Source: Deltaproteobacteria bacterium UBA6967 (GTDB lineage: Bacteria; SAR324; NAC60-12). From it: a stretch of 8,941 bases of DNA. Where the stretch lies: contig DJYX01000076.1 of the NCBI GenBank assembly GCA_002450295.1, positions 13,700 to 22,640 of the forward strand. The letters are read 5' to 3'. Of the stretch, positions 1-6,483 are shown one piece after another. Positions within the stretch are counted from its first letter, which is position 1; every line of letters starts with the position of its first letter. A model generated the notes under the pieces. The model was not told the origin of the DNA. It did not search any database and was given only the letters and a program-made list of their open reading frames with translations. A program made the position numbers and the translations under genes.

Positions 1-1226
1 CGACTCCTTCCGTTGAGTCGATTTGGGTCCTTCAAATAAGGGCCTTCGACCAAGACCTCCTGCGAACTACCGATCAAAGCCTTGTTTTTGGCTTTTACAA
101 TCGGTTCCTGTAATTCCAATAGCCGGCGCAATCTCTCGATCTTGACCTCTTCTGGCAACTGTCCCGAATATGCCGCCGCAGGTGTATCTGGCCGTGGGGA
201 ATACTTAAATGCGAAGATCTGGTCATAATGGACGGTTTGGATCGCTTGCAAAGTCTGTTCGAAATCCTCTTCTGTTTCACCAGGAAAGCCAACAATCATA
301 TCAGTTGATAACGTTCCCTGTGGTACGTAGCGGCGATACAAGGCTACTTTTTCCAGATATTTTTCCAAGGTATACCAGCGACGCATTCGACGCAGCACAC
401 GATCTGAACCCGACTGCAGAGGTAGATGGAGTTGTTCACATAAACTGGGCAACTCAGCAAATCCTTCCGCAAGTTCTTCTCGAAAATCTTTAGGATGTGG
501 TGAAGTAAATCTTATGCGTTGCAATCCTTCAATCTTATCCATTCGCCTTAGCAATTCGACAAAATCGACACCATCTGCCTTGTACGAATTGACGTTCTGC
601 CCAAGTAAACAAATTTCACGAACTCCCTGAGCAACCAGATTTCTAGCTTCCTGCAAAATATTTTTTGGTTCCCGACTCACTTCCAAACCCCGTGTCACTG
701 GGACAATACAAAAAGAGCAAAAATTATTACACCCTTTGGTAATCGCAAGATGAGCTTTCAGGCTAGCTCCTTTTGATAAAGAAACTTCCTCTGGGATAAA
801 ATTTCTGACTTTTTGACGAGGAGCTACACGATTCGTCCTTGCGATACGCTCTCCCTGAGCAACTTCTGCTAAAAGTTCAGGGAGTTCGAATAAATTATCT
901 GTACCAAAGACCAAATCGACACTGCGTTCTCTTACAAGAATTTGCTGACCTTCCTGTTGTGCAACACACCCACCAACTCCAATTTTCAGCTTAGGATTAG
1001 CTTGTTTCAGTTTCCGCAGCCTGCCTAGCAAGCTATAAACTTTTTGTTCTGCCTTATCTCGAACAGAACAGGTATTCAGCAGAATCAAGTCAGCTTCTCC
1101 AGCCTCATCTGTGTACTGATAATTTTCCTGATTCAAGATTTCGAGCATCTTATCGCTATCGTACTCGTTCATCTGACAACCAAAGGTTGCTATGTGCACC
1201 TTACGTTGAGGCAAAGTCGATTTCAT
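1..1226 (-). CDS. miaB: MiaB, tRNA-2-methylthio-N6-dimethylallyladenosine synthase (partial, C-terminus off the window)
   Basis: Radical-SAM methylthiotransferase that adds the 2-methylthio group to i6A37 of tRNAs reading UNN codons; cytoplasmic, with two iron-sulfur clusters. About 408 codons are visible, read leftwards from an ATG at 1226 with no internal stop in the stretches I translated. The N-terminal UPF0004 domain shows its three cluster cysteines: C17 in TFGCQMNEYDS, C53 in NTCSVRDKAEQK and C87 in VGGCVAQQEG. The radical-SAM motif CNNFCSFCIVP gives C166, C170 and C173. Further motifs are IVGFPGETEEDF and FKYSPRPDTPAA, both typical of MiaB rather than RimO or MtaB. The visible C-terminus, SSQEVLVEGPYLKDPNRLNG, is the TRAM domain, so some 30-45 residues are missing beyond position 1. 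No clear Shine-Dalgarno precedes the start; the gene lies 23 nt after the upstream small ORF on the same strand, so the two are probably cotranscribed. Confidence 0.96.
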   Translation of the reverse strand, partial: MKSTLPQRKVHIATFGCQMNEYDSDKMLEILNQENYQYTDEAGEADLILLNTCSVRDKAEQKVYSLLGRLRKLKQANPKLKIGVGGCVAQQEGQQILVRERSVDLVFGTDNLFELPELLAEVAQGERIARTNRVAPRQKVRNFIPEEVSLSKGASLKAHLAITKGCNNFCSFCIVPVTRGLEVSREPKNILQEARNLVAQGVREICLLGQNVNSYKADGVDFVELLRRMDKIEGLQRIRFTSPHPKDFREELAEGFAELPSLCEQLHLPLQSGSDRVLRRMRRWYTLEKYLEKVALYRRYVPQGTLSTDMIVGFPGETEEDFEQTLQAIQTVHYDQIFAFKYSPRPDTPAAAYSGQLPEEVKIERLRRLLELQEPIVKAKNKALIGSSQEVLVEGPYLKDPNRLNGRS

Positions 1227-1249
1227 GAAATGGTCAAATTGGTTAAGTA

Positions 1250-1645
1250 TTAGGCTAATTCAACAGACTGCAACGGACTTAGACCCATTTCTGCGGCACA
1301 GATAGAGCATGCGACATCCTGTAGATCCTGAGGATATTCCACATAGTGAGACTTACCATTATTTTGCCAGAGTGTCTCCTCGAGTTGTAAGCCGTGGGCT
1401 GTTGGACGAACAAACTCGTACCATTCTGTGCGATACAAGTTCTGCAAGCTTTTCAGCACAAAGTATTGGCCACTCTCATCCCTGAATCCACGATCAGGCT
1501 GAGCCATTGCTTTCGACTCCTCAGTACGTTCTAAGATCGCTCTAAAGTCAAATTTACCCCATAAGAAATGAACCGAAGGCGTAACAGGATCGCGATCAAC
1601 TTGAAAAACAAAATAGTTTTGACGTCGGAATGTATAAGAATTCAA
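1250..1645 (-). CDS. Uncharacterised 131-residue protein upstream of miaB
   Basis: I do not recognise this protein. It is predicted to be soluble, with no signal peptide or membrane segment, and is rich in aromatic and charged residues. Visible landmarks are FVFQVDRDPVTPSVHFLWGK near residues 12-31, a central YFVLKSLQNLYRTEWYEFVRP stretch in two parts, and a C-terminal ACSICAAEMG motif (CxxC) near residues 112-121. A CxxC could bind metal or form a disulfide, but two cysteines alone prove nothing. The start is TTG at 1643-1645; it is favoured because an AGAGG Shine-Dalgarno sits 5 nt upstream and the frame is closed by a TGA slightly further upstream. The only later ATG (residue 47) would remove a third of the protein. 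It precedes miaB by 23 nt on the same strand, which suggests cotranscription rather than a shared function. The protein-like composition and the ribosome site argue that it is real. Confidence 0.7.
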   Translation of the reverse strand: MNSYTFRRQNYFVFQVDRDPVTPSVHFLWGKFDFRAILERTEESKAMAQPDRGFRDESGQYFVLKSLQNLYRTEWYEFVRPTAHGLQLEETLWQNNGKSHYVEYPQDLQDVACSICAAEMGLSPLQSVELA

Positions 1646-1650
1646 TGTAG

Positions 1651-1655
1651 CCTCT
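1651..1655 (-). promoter_or_regulatory. Shine-Dalgarno (AGAGG) for the TTG-started small ORF
   Basis: The minus strand reads AGAGG, then 5 nt, then TTG at 1645. This is what supports the non-ATG start of the 131-residue protein; a stop codon in the same frame lies just upstream, so there is no room for a longer form. Confidence 0.55.
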
Positions 1656-1711
1656 TTTACTCAGTACCAGTGGACTCAAATTTGATTAAATTGACCTAAT
1701 GGATCTCTTTT

Positions 1712-1721
1712 TTGCAAGAAA
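1712..1721 (+). repeat. 10-bp direct repeat, copy 1 (TTGCAAGAAA)
   Basis: Identical to positions 1782-1791 in the same divergent spacer, 70 bp apart in the same orientation. It may be a regulator half-site or chance in AT-rich DNA. Confidence 0.4.
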
Positions 1722-1781
1722 AACTTTAGTCTACAAGCTGAATTAAAGCGAAAAACTCTTTTCTCTTTTGTGTCATTTATC

Positions 1782-1791
1782 TTGCAAGAAA
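1782..1791 (+). repeat. 10-bp direct repeat, copy 2 (TTGCAAGAAA)
   Basis: Second copy of the 10-mer at 1712-1721. Here it overlaps the perfect 8-bp palindrome CTTGCAAG at 1781-1788 and lies just before the possible -10 element at 1797, a plausible place for a regulator to act on mltD. Confidence 0.4.
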
Positions 1792-1854
1792 TCAGGTATA
1801 TAGGAATGATTTTTTGATTAATCCATTCACAAAAATGCTCTCTTCAAAGAGACA

Positions 1855-3732
1855 ATGACGCTTCGCTCACTGCAATTCCTCATTCTGCTAGTAATCTTTT
1901 GCTGGGGTTCTCCACTAACCGGTTTCGGAGAATCCTCGAACCAGATCAGCACAGGCAAAGGGAAACCTTCGCTCCAGGCCATTGCAGATCAAAGATACTA
2001 CGACATTCCCATCAAGCTCAATGAGCGAGTGCAACAGATGCTACGCTACTACACCGAGCGTAAGCATTCCATTCTTAACCGTGGACTTGCTCGTTCTGGG
2101 CGATACATGGATATGTTCCGCAGAGAACTACGAGCTTGGGGCCTTCCACAGGACTTAGTCTTCGTTGTTGCGGTGGAAAGTAACTTCAATGAACGCTCTG
2201 TCTCCGTCAAGCAGGCCGTCGGGCTCTGGCAGTTCATGTCAACCACAGCACAGCAATATCAGCTTAGGGTAGATCCTTGGATTGATCAACGCAGAGATCC
2301 TCTCAAAGCTACACGCGCTGCCGCACAGCACTTCAAATACCTTTACGAAATTTTTGGTGATTGGGAACTTGTGCTGGCAGCCTATAATGCTGGTGAAGGA
2401 AGAGTTCAGCGTGCGATGGAACGAGCCAAGCAGCGAAAAAAACCAACTGACTTCTGGTCGCTATCTTTACCTCGGGAAACGCGGAGCTACGTTCCAGCAA
2501 TCATGGCTACCGCAATCATCTACAAGAACTTAGATTATTTCGGAATCACTGGTGTTGCACTAGAACCTCCAATGGAACAGTCACAGTTCCAAGTACCTGT
2601 CGACTTTTCCTTCCAAGAAGTCGCTCAGCGTGCGGGAATGCCACTAGACGAATTGCTCACCTACAATATGGCATATCTCCGAGAGATGCCGCCCATTGAT
2701 CAGAAACATTACACTATCTACCTTCCACAGAAATATCAGCCTGCACTGTGGCAATCTCTTCGCCAGTATGGTGAGCCTTCTTCCCACTGGCTCCAGCACT
2801 ACAATAGCATGTTGCAAGACACTCCAGAAAATCTACAAACTCTTGAGCGCCATGGTGACTTGAAATATGTGCGTGTGCAACGAGGAGAGAATCTATCGAC
2901 AATTTCGCGCAAGTACAACACAACCATCACAAGACTATTGCGCTGGAACCGAATCCCTAAAAATCAGCTTCTGCAAGTTGGACAACGCCTCAAGATGTAT
3001 GTTGTCAATCGCAAGGTCTTGGAAGACGTTCGAGAAAAAAATCAAAACCTGGAAGAGCGTATCCGTGGGACACAGTTTGTCATCCGGGTTCCCAAAGGAG
3101 CAACCCTCTCTGAACTGGCAGAGCGATACCACACAAACATCAAAGAGCTAATGACGATCAATCGCTTACGCTCACCAATGGATCTGCAAGCTGGCCAATC
3201 TCTAAAGATTTATGCTCGCCCCAAAACGATTCAAGTTCCCCAAGGAGCAACGCTATCCAACTTAGCACAACGCTATGATGTTTCTGTAAAGGAGTTGATG
3301 GCTTGGAATAATCTTGCTGCTCCTAATGCTTTGCAGGCGAACCAGACACTAATCATTGCTCCACCACCCGAACCAACCTCTCAACAACTGGTTCAGGAAA
3401 AACAGGTCAGAATAAGGGTTCCCCAAGGAGCAACCCTCTCTGAACTGGCAGAGCGCTATAATGTGACTGTCAGTAAATTGATGGAATGGAACAATCTGAA
3501 AAGTTCTGATTCACTACTTGCGGGACAACAACTCACCGTATTTAGAGAGATCACACAAAACAACAAAGCAACCCACAGAATTATCCAGGTGCGTATGGGT
3601 GATACTCTCTGGGATATTGCTAGAGAACACAGGACTTCTGTTGAGCAACTCTTGGTTCTTAATGATCTTGAAGGAAACGAACCATTACGACTTAACCAAA
3701 AGTTAAAGGTACCCGTCCGACCAGATATTTGA
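1855..3732 (+). CDS. mltD: MltD-like membrane-associated lytic murein transglycosylase with five LysM domains
   Basis: Periplasmic enzyme that cleaves the MurNAc-GlcNAc bond of peptidoglycan, leaving 1,6-anhydroMurNAc ends. The 625-residue product begins with a signal peptide (about residues 1-25; hydrophobic LQFLILLVIFCW). C16 is not in a good lipobox, so it may be secreted or anchored rather than a lipoprotein like E. coli MltD. The SLT domain spans about 95-205, with catalytic Glu at E108 in VAVESNF, then AVGLWQFMSTTA and LAAYNAGEGRV. Residues 246-291 form the degenerate LysM-like linker usual in MltD. True LysM repeats follow at about 338-383, 408-453, 457-502, 518-563 and 575-620; a short charged helix (385-405) separates the first two. 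Many MltD proteins have two or three LysMs, so five is a long form. The ATG at 1855 gives a proper signal peptide. argB follows after 48 nt. Confidence 0.93.
   Translation: MTLRSLQFLILLVIFCWGSPLTGFGESSNQISTGKGKPSLQAIADQRYYDIPIKLNERVQQMLRYYTERKHSILNRGLARSGRYMDMFRRELRAWGLPQDLVFVVAVESNFNERSVSVKQAVGLWQFMSTTAQQYQLRVDPWIDQRRDPLKATRAAAQHFKYLYEIFGDWELVLAAYNAGEGRVQRAMERAKQRKKPTDFWSLSLPRETRSYVPAIMATAIIYKNLDYFGITGVALEPPMEQSQFQVPVDFSFQEVAQRAGMPLDELLTYNMAYLREMPPIDQKHYTIYLPQKYQPALWQSLRQYGEPSSHWLQHYNSMLQDTPENLQTLERHGDLKYVRVQRGENLSTISRKYNTTITRLLRWNRIPKNQLLQVGQRLKMYVVNRKVLEDVREKNQNLEERIRGTQFVIRVPKGATLSELAERYHTNIKELMTINRLRSPMDLQAGQSLKIYARPKTIQVPQGATLSNLAQRYDVSVKELMAWNNLAAPNALQANQTLIIAPPPEPTSQQLVQEKQVRIRVPQGATLSELAERYNVTVSKLMEWNNLKSSDSLLAGQQLTVFREITQNNKATHRIIQVRMGDTLWDIAREHRTSVEQLLVLNDLEGNEPLRLNQKLKVPVRPDI
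3086..3125 (+). repeat. Near-identical 40-bp segment, copy in LysM 2
   Basis: Matches 3416-3455 at 39 of 40 positions (a at 3094 against c at 3424), including a 31-bp exact run from 3095. It encodes VPKGATLSELAER. Confidence 0.9.
3416..3455 (+). repeat. Near-identical 40-bp segment, copy in LysM 4
   Basis: Partner of 3086-3125, 330 bp away, encoding VPQGATLSELAER. Its first half also matches LysM 3 exactly over 17 bp starting at 3235. Confidence 0.9.
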
Positions 3733-3780
3733 GCAACATACCCATCAGCCTTCCTTTTCTCGTCTCATTCGAAATCCCCA

Positions 3781-4644
3781 ATGAAAATCAGCCCTCAGGA
3801 CAAGAAAGATCTACTGATCGAGGCTCTATCTTACATTCAGCGCTTCCGTAACCAGATCATCGTTATCAAGTACGGAGGAGCCGCAATGATCGAGGAAGCC
3901 CTGAAAACCAGCTTTGCCCAAGACATTGTGCTGCTGCAATCCTTAGGAATGCGACCAGTCGTTGTCCATGGTGGTGGTCCAGAAGTATCGAAGGTGATCC
4001 AGAGCCTAGGCCAGGAAGTGACCTTCGTTGATGGACTAAGGGTAACGACTGCAGAGAATCTGAAGGTCGCTGAGATGGTACTCTCAGGAAACCTCAATAA
4101 AGAGATTATCGCTCATTTACAGACTTTCGGGGGGAAAGCAGTCGGACTTAGCGGGAAGGATGGAAATCTGATTCAAGCTGACAAGAAAAAGCACGCCAGT
4201 GGCATCGACCTCGGCTATGTAGGCACTATCAGACAGATCAATCCCGAACTGTTGCACCTACTAATTCGAGAGCAGTTCATTCCAGTTGTCTCGCCAATAG
4301 GGATGGGGAGTAGTGGTGGGACCTACAACATCAATGCCGACACTGTCGCGGCTGCAATTGCAGTTGCTTTAGAAGCACGCAAGGTGATTTTCATGACTGA
4401 TGTTGATGGGGTACTATCAGATGGGAAAGAGTTGATTTCTTATCTGGACACGGCTACTGCAGAAAACTTGATCGCCAACAAGGTGATTTCAGGTGGGATG
4501 GTCCCTAAAATTCAGGCTGCGTTGGATTGCGTTAAAACCAACGTTCGTTCGGCTCACATCATTAACGGAACCGATCCGCACTCTGTGATTGCTGAACTAT
4601 TTACGGATCAAGGGATTGGAACACAGATAGTGAGGGCTGAATGA
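3781..4644 (+). CDS. argB: N-acetylglutamate kinase (ArgB), probably arginine-sensitive type
   Basis: Catalyses ATP-dependent phosphorylation of N-acetyl-L-glutamate, the second step of arginine biosynthesis, in the cytoplasm. The 287-residue product has the full amino-acid-kinase fold with family motifs: VIKYGGAAM with K30, VVHGGGPEVS (G64-G66), FVDGLRVTT with R87, GLSGKDGNL, NINADTVAAAIA (183-194), TDVDGVL, ISGGMVPK (237-243) and the C-terminal INGTDPHSV and GIGTQIV. An extra N-terminal helix before the first strand (EALSYIQRF) and the RSAHIINGTDPHS...GIGT tail are features of the hexameric, arginine-inhibited enzymes such as those of Pseudomonas and Thermotoga, so feedback control by arginine is likely (inference). 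The start ATG lacks a recognisable Shine-Dalgarno; the 48-nt gap after mltD is pyrimidine-rich and shows no terminator, so readthrough from mltD is plausible. No other arg genes are nearby. Confidence 0.97.
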   Translation: MKISPQDKKDLLIEALSYIQRFRNQIIVIKYGGAAMIEEALKTSFAQDIVLLQSLGMRPVVVHGGGPEVSKVIQSLGQEVTFVDGLRVTTAENLKVAEMVLSGNLNKEIIAHLQTFGGKAVGLSGKDGNLIQADKKKHASGIDLGYVGTIRQINPELLHLLIREQFIPVVSPIGMGSSGGTYNINADTVAAAIAVALEARKVIFMTDVDGVLSDGKELISYLDTATAENLIANKVISGGMVPKIQAALDCVKTNVRSAHIINGTDPHSVIAELFTDQGIGTQIVRAE

Positions 4645-4651
4645 AGGGGGC

Positions 4652-5629
4652 TTAGATTTCATCAGTTTCAGATTTGGAGGTATCAGCTGTTTTTGGAATA
4701 GTAGCTAGATTTTCATACGGTTCCCAATTTTCGCTGATAATTCGAAAATCCTGTACGTCTTCCTGAAACTCCAAGTACAAGGTCTTCCAACCTAAATCAC
4801 TAAAATCTGAAGAACGGTATTTTTGGAGAAAATGGACGAAGTAAGTATCTTTGCTATATAGAAAGGTTAGGTTCGAAGCTTGTATTTCCCGACTTTTATT
4901 CCGCAGATTAATTCGCTTCTTGTAGTGTAGCCATCTCTTCTTATCGAAATTTTCGTTTGTAAACTTACTTGAATAGTAATTTATATAGTCTTCCACATTT
5001 GGATTTTCCCAAGCATCTATCCAGGTGACAACAAAATTTCTCAGCCTCTCTATTTCAGCTAGATGCTGATGTTCCTCCAATTTTTCTACTGATTCATCAA
5101 TCAGGATCATAGTGTTTGGCAGTTGTATATACTGCGCAATCTCTAGAAAATTTTCATTGCTGACTGAAACACATCCCTCTGTTGGAATGGGCTGATCGCC
5201 CTCTGTTCCGTGCAACCAAATTCCATAACCAGTCTTATTGTGGAAGAGACGATCCATCAAGTTTGGATAGTTTAGAGGAAATGCCCCTGCACCATAGGGT
5301 TTTGCTTCCTTAGGGCCATACATTCCTATCAAATCTTTCTCTGACCAAACATCCGTAAACCAGTAAATCCCCGTTGGTGTCTTCAGATCTCCTTCTTTGA
5401 ACTTGTCACCTGGCACTTTTCCGGTCGTACACGGGTAGGTAGCGATCATCTCCCACTTCGGATAGCCTCGATAGACTGCGATTTGGCAGTCTTTTTTATC
5501 AACAAGTAAAAATGTAAGGTCTGGATTTTCGGAAAGGAGAAGGTTGCGGGGTAGAGCGAGTGCTAAGCTTGTTATTGAAACAAAGAACAAAAGCGCAGGG
5601 ATTGCCAAAAGATGGCGAGGAGGCAACAT
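4652..5629 (-). CDS. L,D-transpeptidase (YkuD) family protein with NTF2-like C-terminal domain, Csd6-like
   Basis: Periplasmic peptidoglycan-modifying enzyme of 325 residues. A signal peptide covers about residues 1-26 (LLAIPALLFFVSITSLALAL). The YkuD catalytic domain lies at about 38-180: LLVDKKDCQIAVY at the start, KTPTGIYW, then WLHGTEGDQPIPTEGCVSVSN, with H140 and nucleophile C153. The Arg that usually follows GC[IV] in ErfK-type enzymes is absent (GCVSV); this also holds, from memory, for the YkuD proteins carrying an NTF2 domain. Residues about 196-302 form that NTF2/SnoaL-like domain (VTWIDAWENPNVEDYINYYS, KYRSSDFSDLGWKTLYLE). The same architecture occurs in Helicobacter Csd6, reported to be an L,D-carboxypeptidase rather than a transpeptidase, so cross-linking versus trimming cannot be decided here. 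An AGGA Shine-Dalgarno lies 7 nt before the ATG. It follows the oxidase genes by 24 nt and ends 7 nt from the convergent argB. Confidence 0.9.
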   Translation of the reverse strand: MLPPRHLLAIPALLFFVSITSLALALPRNLLLSENPDLTFLLVDKKDCQIAVYRGYPKWEMIATYPCTTGKVPGDKFKEGDLKTPTGIYWFTDVWSEKDLIGMYGPKEAKPYGAGAFPLNYPNLMDRLFHNKTGYGIWLHGTEGDQPIPTEGCVSVSNENFLEIAQYIQLPNTMILIDESVEKLEEHQHLAEIERLRNFVVTWIDAWENPNVEDYINYYSSKFTNENFDKKRWLHYKKRINLRNKSREIQASNLTFLYSKDTYFVHFLQKYRSSDFSDLGWKTLYLEFQEDVQDFRIISENWEPYENLATIPKTADTSKSETDEI

Positions 5630-5636
5630 GTACTCG

Positions 5637-5640
5637 TCCT
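5637..5640 (-). promoter_or_regulatory. Shine-Dalgarno (AGGA) of the L,D-transpeptidase-like gene
   Basis: AGGA lies 7 nt upstream of the ATG at 5629 on the minus strand, inside the 24-nt gap after the small membrane protein gene. It supports this start and independent translation of the last gene of the cluster. Confidence 0.55.
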
Positions 5641-5653
5641 GACGGAATGAAGC

Positions 5654-5875
5654 TTAACTTTGATCAACCGCATCATGCTTCTGCTGCAGCTTCCGTACCC
5701 AGTAGAATCCACCAATCAGCATTACTACTGGCAGTACCGTCAAGAAAGCTGTCGTCAGGTAAAATGCGGCTCTTGTATTCTCTGAGGAAGAGAAGCAAAC
5801 CGCACAGGCGTGTACATCGAAATGCAGGAATAAACTAGCTAAGCCAGTAATCGCAATAGCAGGAACAGCTTTCAC
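5654..5875 (-). CDS. Small CAVCF-motif membrane protein of the oxidase operon (function unknown)
   Basis: A 73-residue protein from the GTG at 5873-5875, 5 nt after the preceding subunit III stop. A TTG at 5917 would give 87 residues overlapping that gene; I prefer GTG because it yields a normal signal-like N-terminus (VKAVPAIAITGLASLFL). Order: signal segment about 1-22, then the motif ACAVCFSSSEN with C24 and C27 (CxxC) at the predicted mature N-terminus, one transmembrane helix at about 36-60 (LTTAFLTVLPVVMLIGGFYW) and a short basic tail. I recall similar tiny proteins with a C[PA]VCF motif at the ends of oxidase operons in several phyla, but know of no assigned role. Copper binding, heme handling or a redox step in oxidase assembly are guesses from context. 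No strong ribosome site: GAGG is only 3 nt from GTG, so translational coupling is likely. Confidence 0.75.
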   Translation of the reverse strand: MKAVPAIAITGLASLFLHFDVHACAVCFSSSENTRAAFYLTTAFLTVLPVVMLIGGFYWVRKLQQKHDAVDQS

Positions 5876-5880
5876 AATCC

Positions 5881-6480
5881 TCAAAGCAAGTAGACAAGTG
5901 TATATAAAACTGGCCAAACTCCAACCACAAAATACCAGAAGATTTGGGCTGCACGGAGGTTGTCAATTGTCAGTTGCTGGGAAGTGGAGTTGAGCCTCCT
6001 CAAACAAGCAAGCAAAGCGAGTAGTCCCCCAATCACATGAAGCCCGTGAGCTCCGATGATCAGATAGAAGACACCTCCATAGGTACTGGAAGTGATGGTC
6101 AACCCAAAACTGATCAACTGGACCCACTCGTATCCCTGCACACTGACAAAGACCGTCCCCAGAGCAATCGTAAGAGCAAGCAACTGCTTGGACTGTGAGG
6201 CCTGAGAAGAGAACACCTTTACAGACCGATGCAGACAGAAGGCACTCGCCAAGAGAGTCAAGGAATTTAGTGCTGTTGCAAACACAGGAAGCCGAGGCTG
6301 CCCCCATGGAGGCCACTCTTCCGCACCAGAGCGGATGATCATGTAGGCACTGATTAATGCTGCAAAGAACATCACCTCTGTCATGATCAGAATGACAGTC
6401 GCAAAAATGCTGCTTGAAACTAGTTGTCTACGTTCAGCATTCGAATTTGCTGGAATCTCAGGAGCTACGAGTAAAATCAC
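5881..6480 (-). CDS. Second heme-copper oxidase subunit III (short form)
   Basis: Integral membrane subunit of the COX3 family, 199 residues, about five transmembrane helices, lacking the first two helices of the long form. Family landmarks are TEVMFFAALISAY (E35, the conserved subunit III Glu), VQGYEW (E118), and GAHGLHVIGG (H145, H148). The C-terminal helix reads FWYFVVGVWPVLYTLVYL, whereas the neighbouring ctaE has the canonical YWHFVDIVW; the His and Asp of that motif are replaced here by Tyr and Val. The start is GTG at 6478-6480, 3 nt after the stop of the subunit IV gene, indicating tight coupling. It is probably a structural partner of the same oxidase, modulating D-channel proton uptake and stability, rather than an independent enzyme. 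Symbols such as ctaE2 or coxP are used variably, so none is given. Confidence 0.9.
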   Translation of the reverse strand: MILLVAPEIPANSNAERRQLVSSSIFATVILIMTEVMFFAALISAYMIIRSGAEEWPPWGQPRLPVFATALNSLTLLASAFCLHRSVKVFSSQASQSKQLLALTIALGTVFVSVQGYEWVQLISFGLTITSSTYGGVFYLIIGAHGLHVIGGLLALLACLRRLNSTSQQLTIDNLRAAQIFWYFVVGVWPVLYTLVYLL

Positions 6481-6483
6481 GAA

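Larger units (their letters stand above)
1646..1854. promoter_or_regulatory. Divergent intergenic region between the small ORF/miaB and mltD/argB
   Basis: This 209-nt AT-rich spacer separates two divergently read transcription units, so it must hold both promoters unless one lies within a gene. I see no pair of boxes with good spacing on either strand. Candidate elements are TATATA at 1797-1802 as a -10 for mltD, without a convincing -35, and TTGACC at 1691-1696. A 10-bp direct repeat (TTGCAAGAAA) occurs twice and may be an operator. An AAAGAG stretch 3 nt before the mltD ATG is a weak ribosome site. No small ORF, tRNA or terminator hairpin was found. Confidence 0.4.
2866..3714 (+). repeat. 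Array of five LysM-coding repeats inside mltD
   Basis: Five units of about 138 nt encode LysM peptidoglycan-binding modules at approximately 2866-3003, 3076-3213, 3223-3360, 3406-3543 and 3577-3714. The protein signature of units 2-4 is VPxGATLSxLAxRY, then KLM or ELM and a WNNL/INRL core. Units 1 and 5 keep the more classical RGENLSTISRKY and MGDTLWDIAREH forms. Units 2, 3 and 4 are clearly the most alike and probably arose by internal duplication. Confidence 0.85.

Noticed and set aside
95..493. Short ORFs on both strands within the left end
   Set aside because: They overlap the miaB frame, which is open and motif-rich throughout; these are shadows.
1691..1802. Sigma-70 promoters from TTGACC at 1691 and TATATA at 1797
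   Set aside because: No pairing gives acceptable spacing and match together, so I report the region only, not a specific promoter.
5560..5838. Plus-strand ORF of 92 residues across the L,D-transpeptidase start and small-protein gene
   Set aside because: It is antisense to two supported genes and its composition is not protein-like for any family I know.
5876..5917. Longer form of the CAVCF protein from the TTG at 5917
   Set aside because: It overlaps the preceding subunit III gene by 37 nt and breaks a clean signal-like start; not excluded, but GTG at 5875 fits better.
5963..6316. 117-residue minus-strand ORF inside the second subunit III gene
   Set aside because: It is an alternate frame of a clear COX3 gene, with no recognisable domain.
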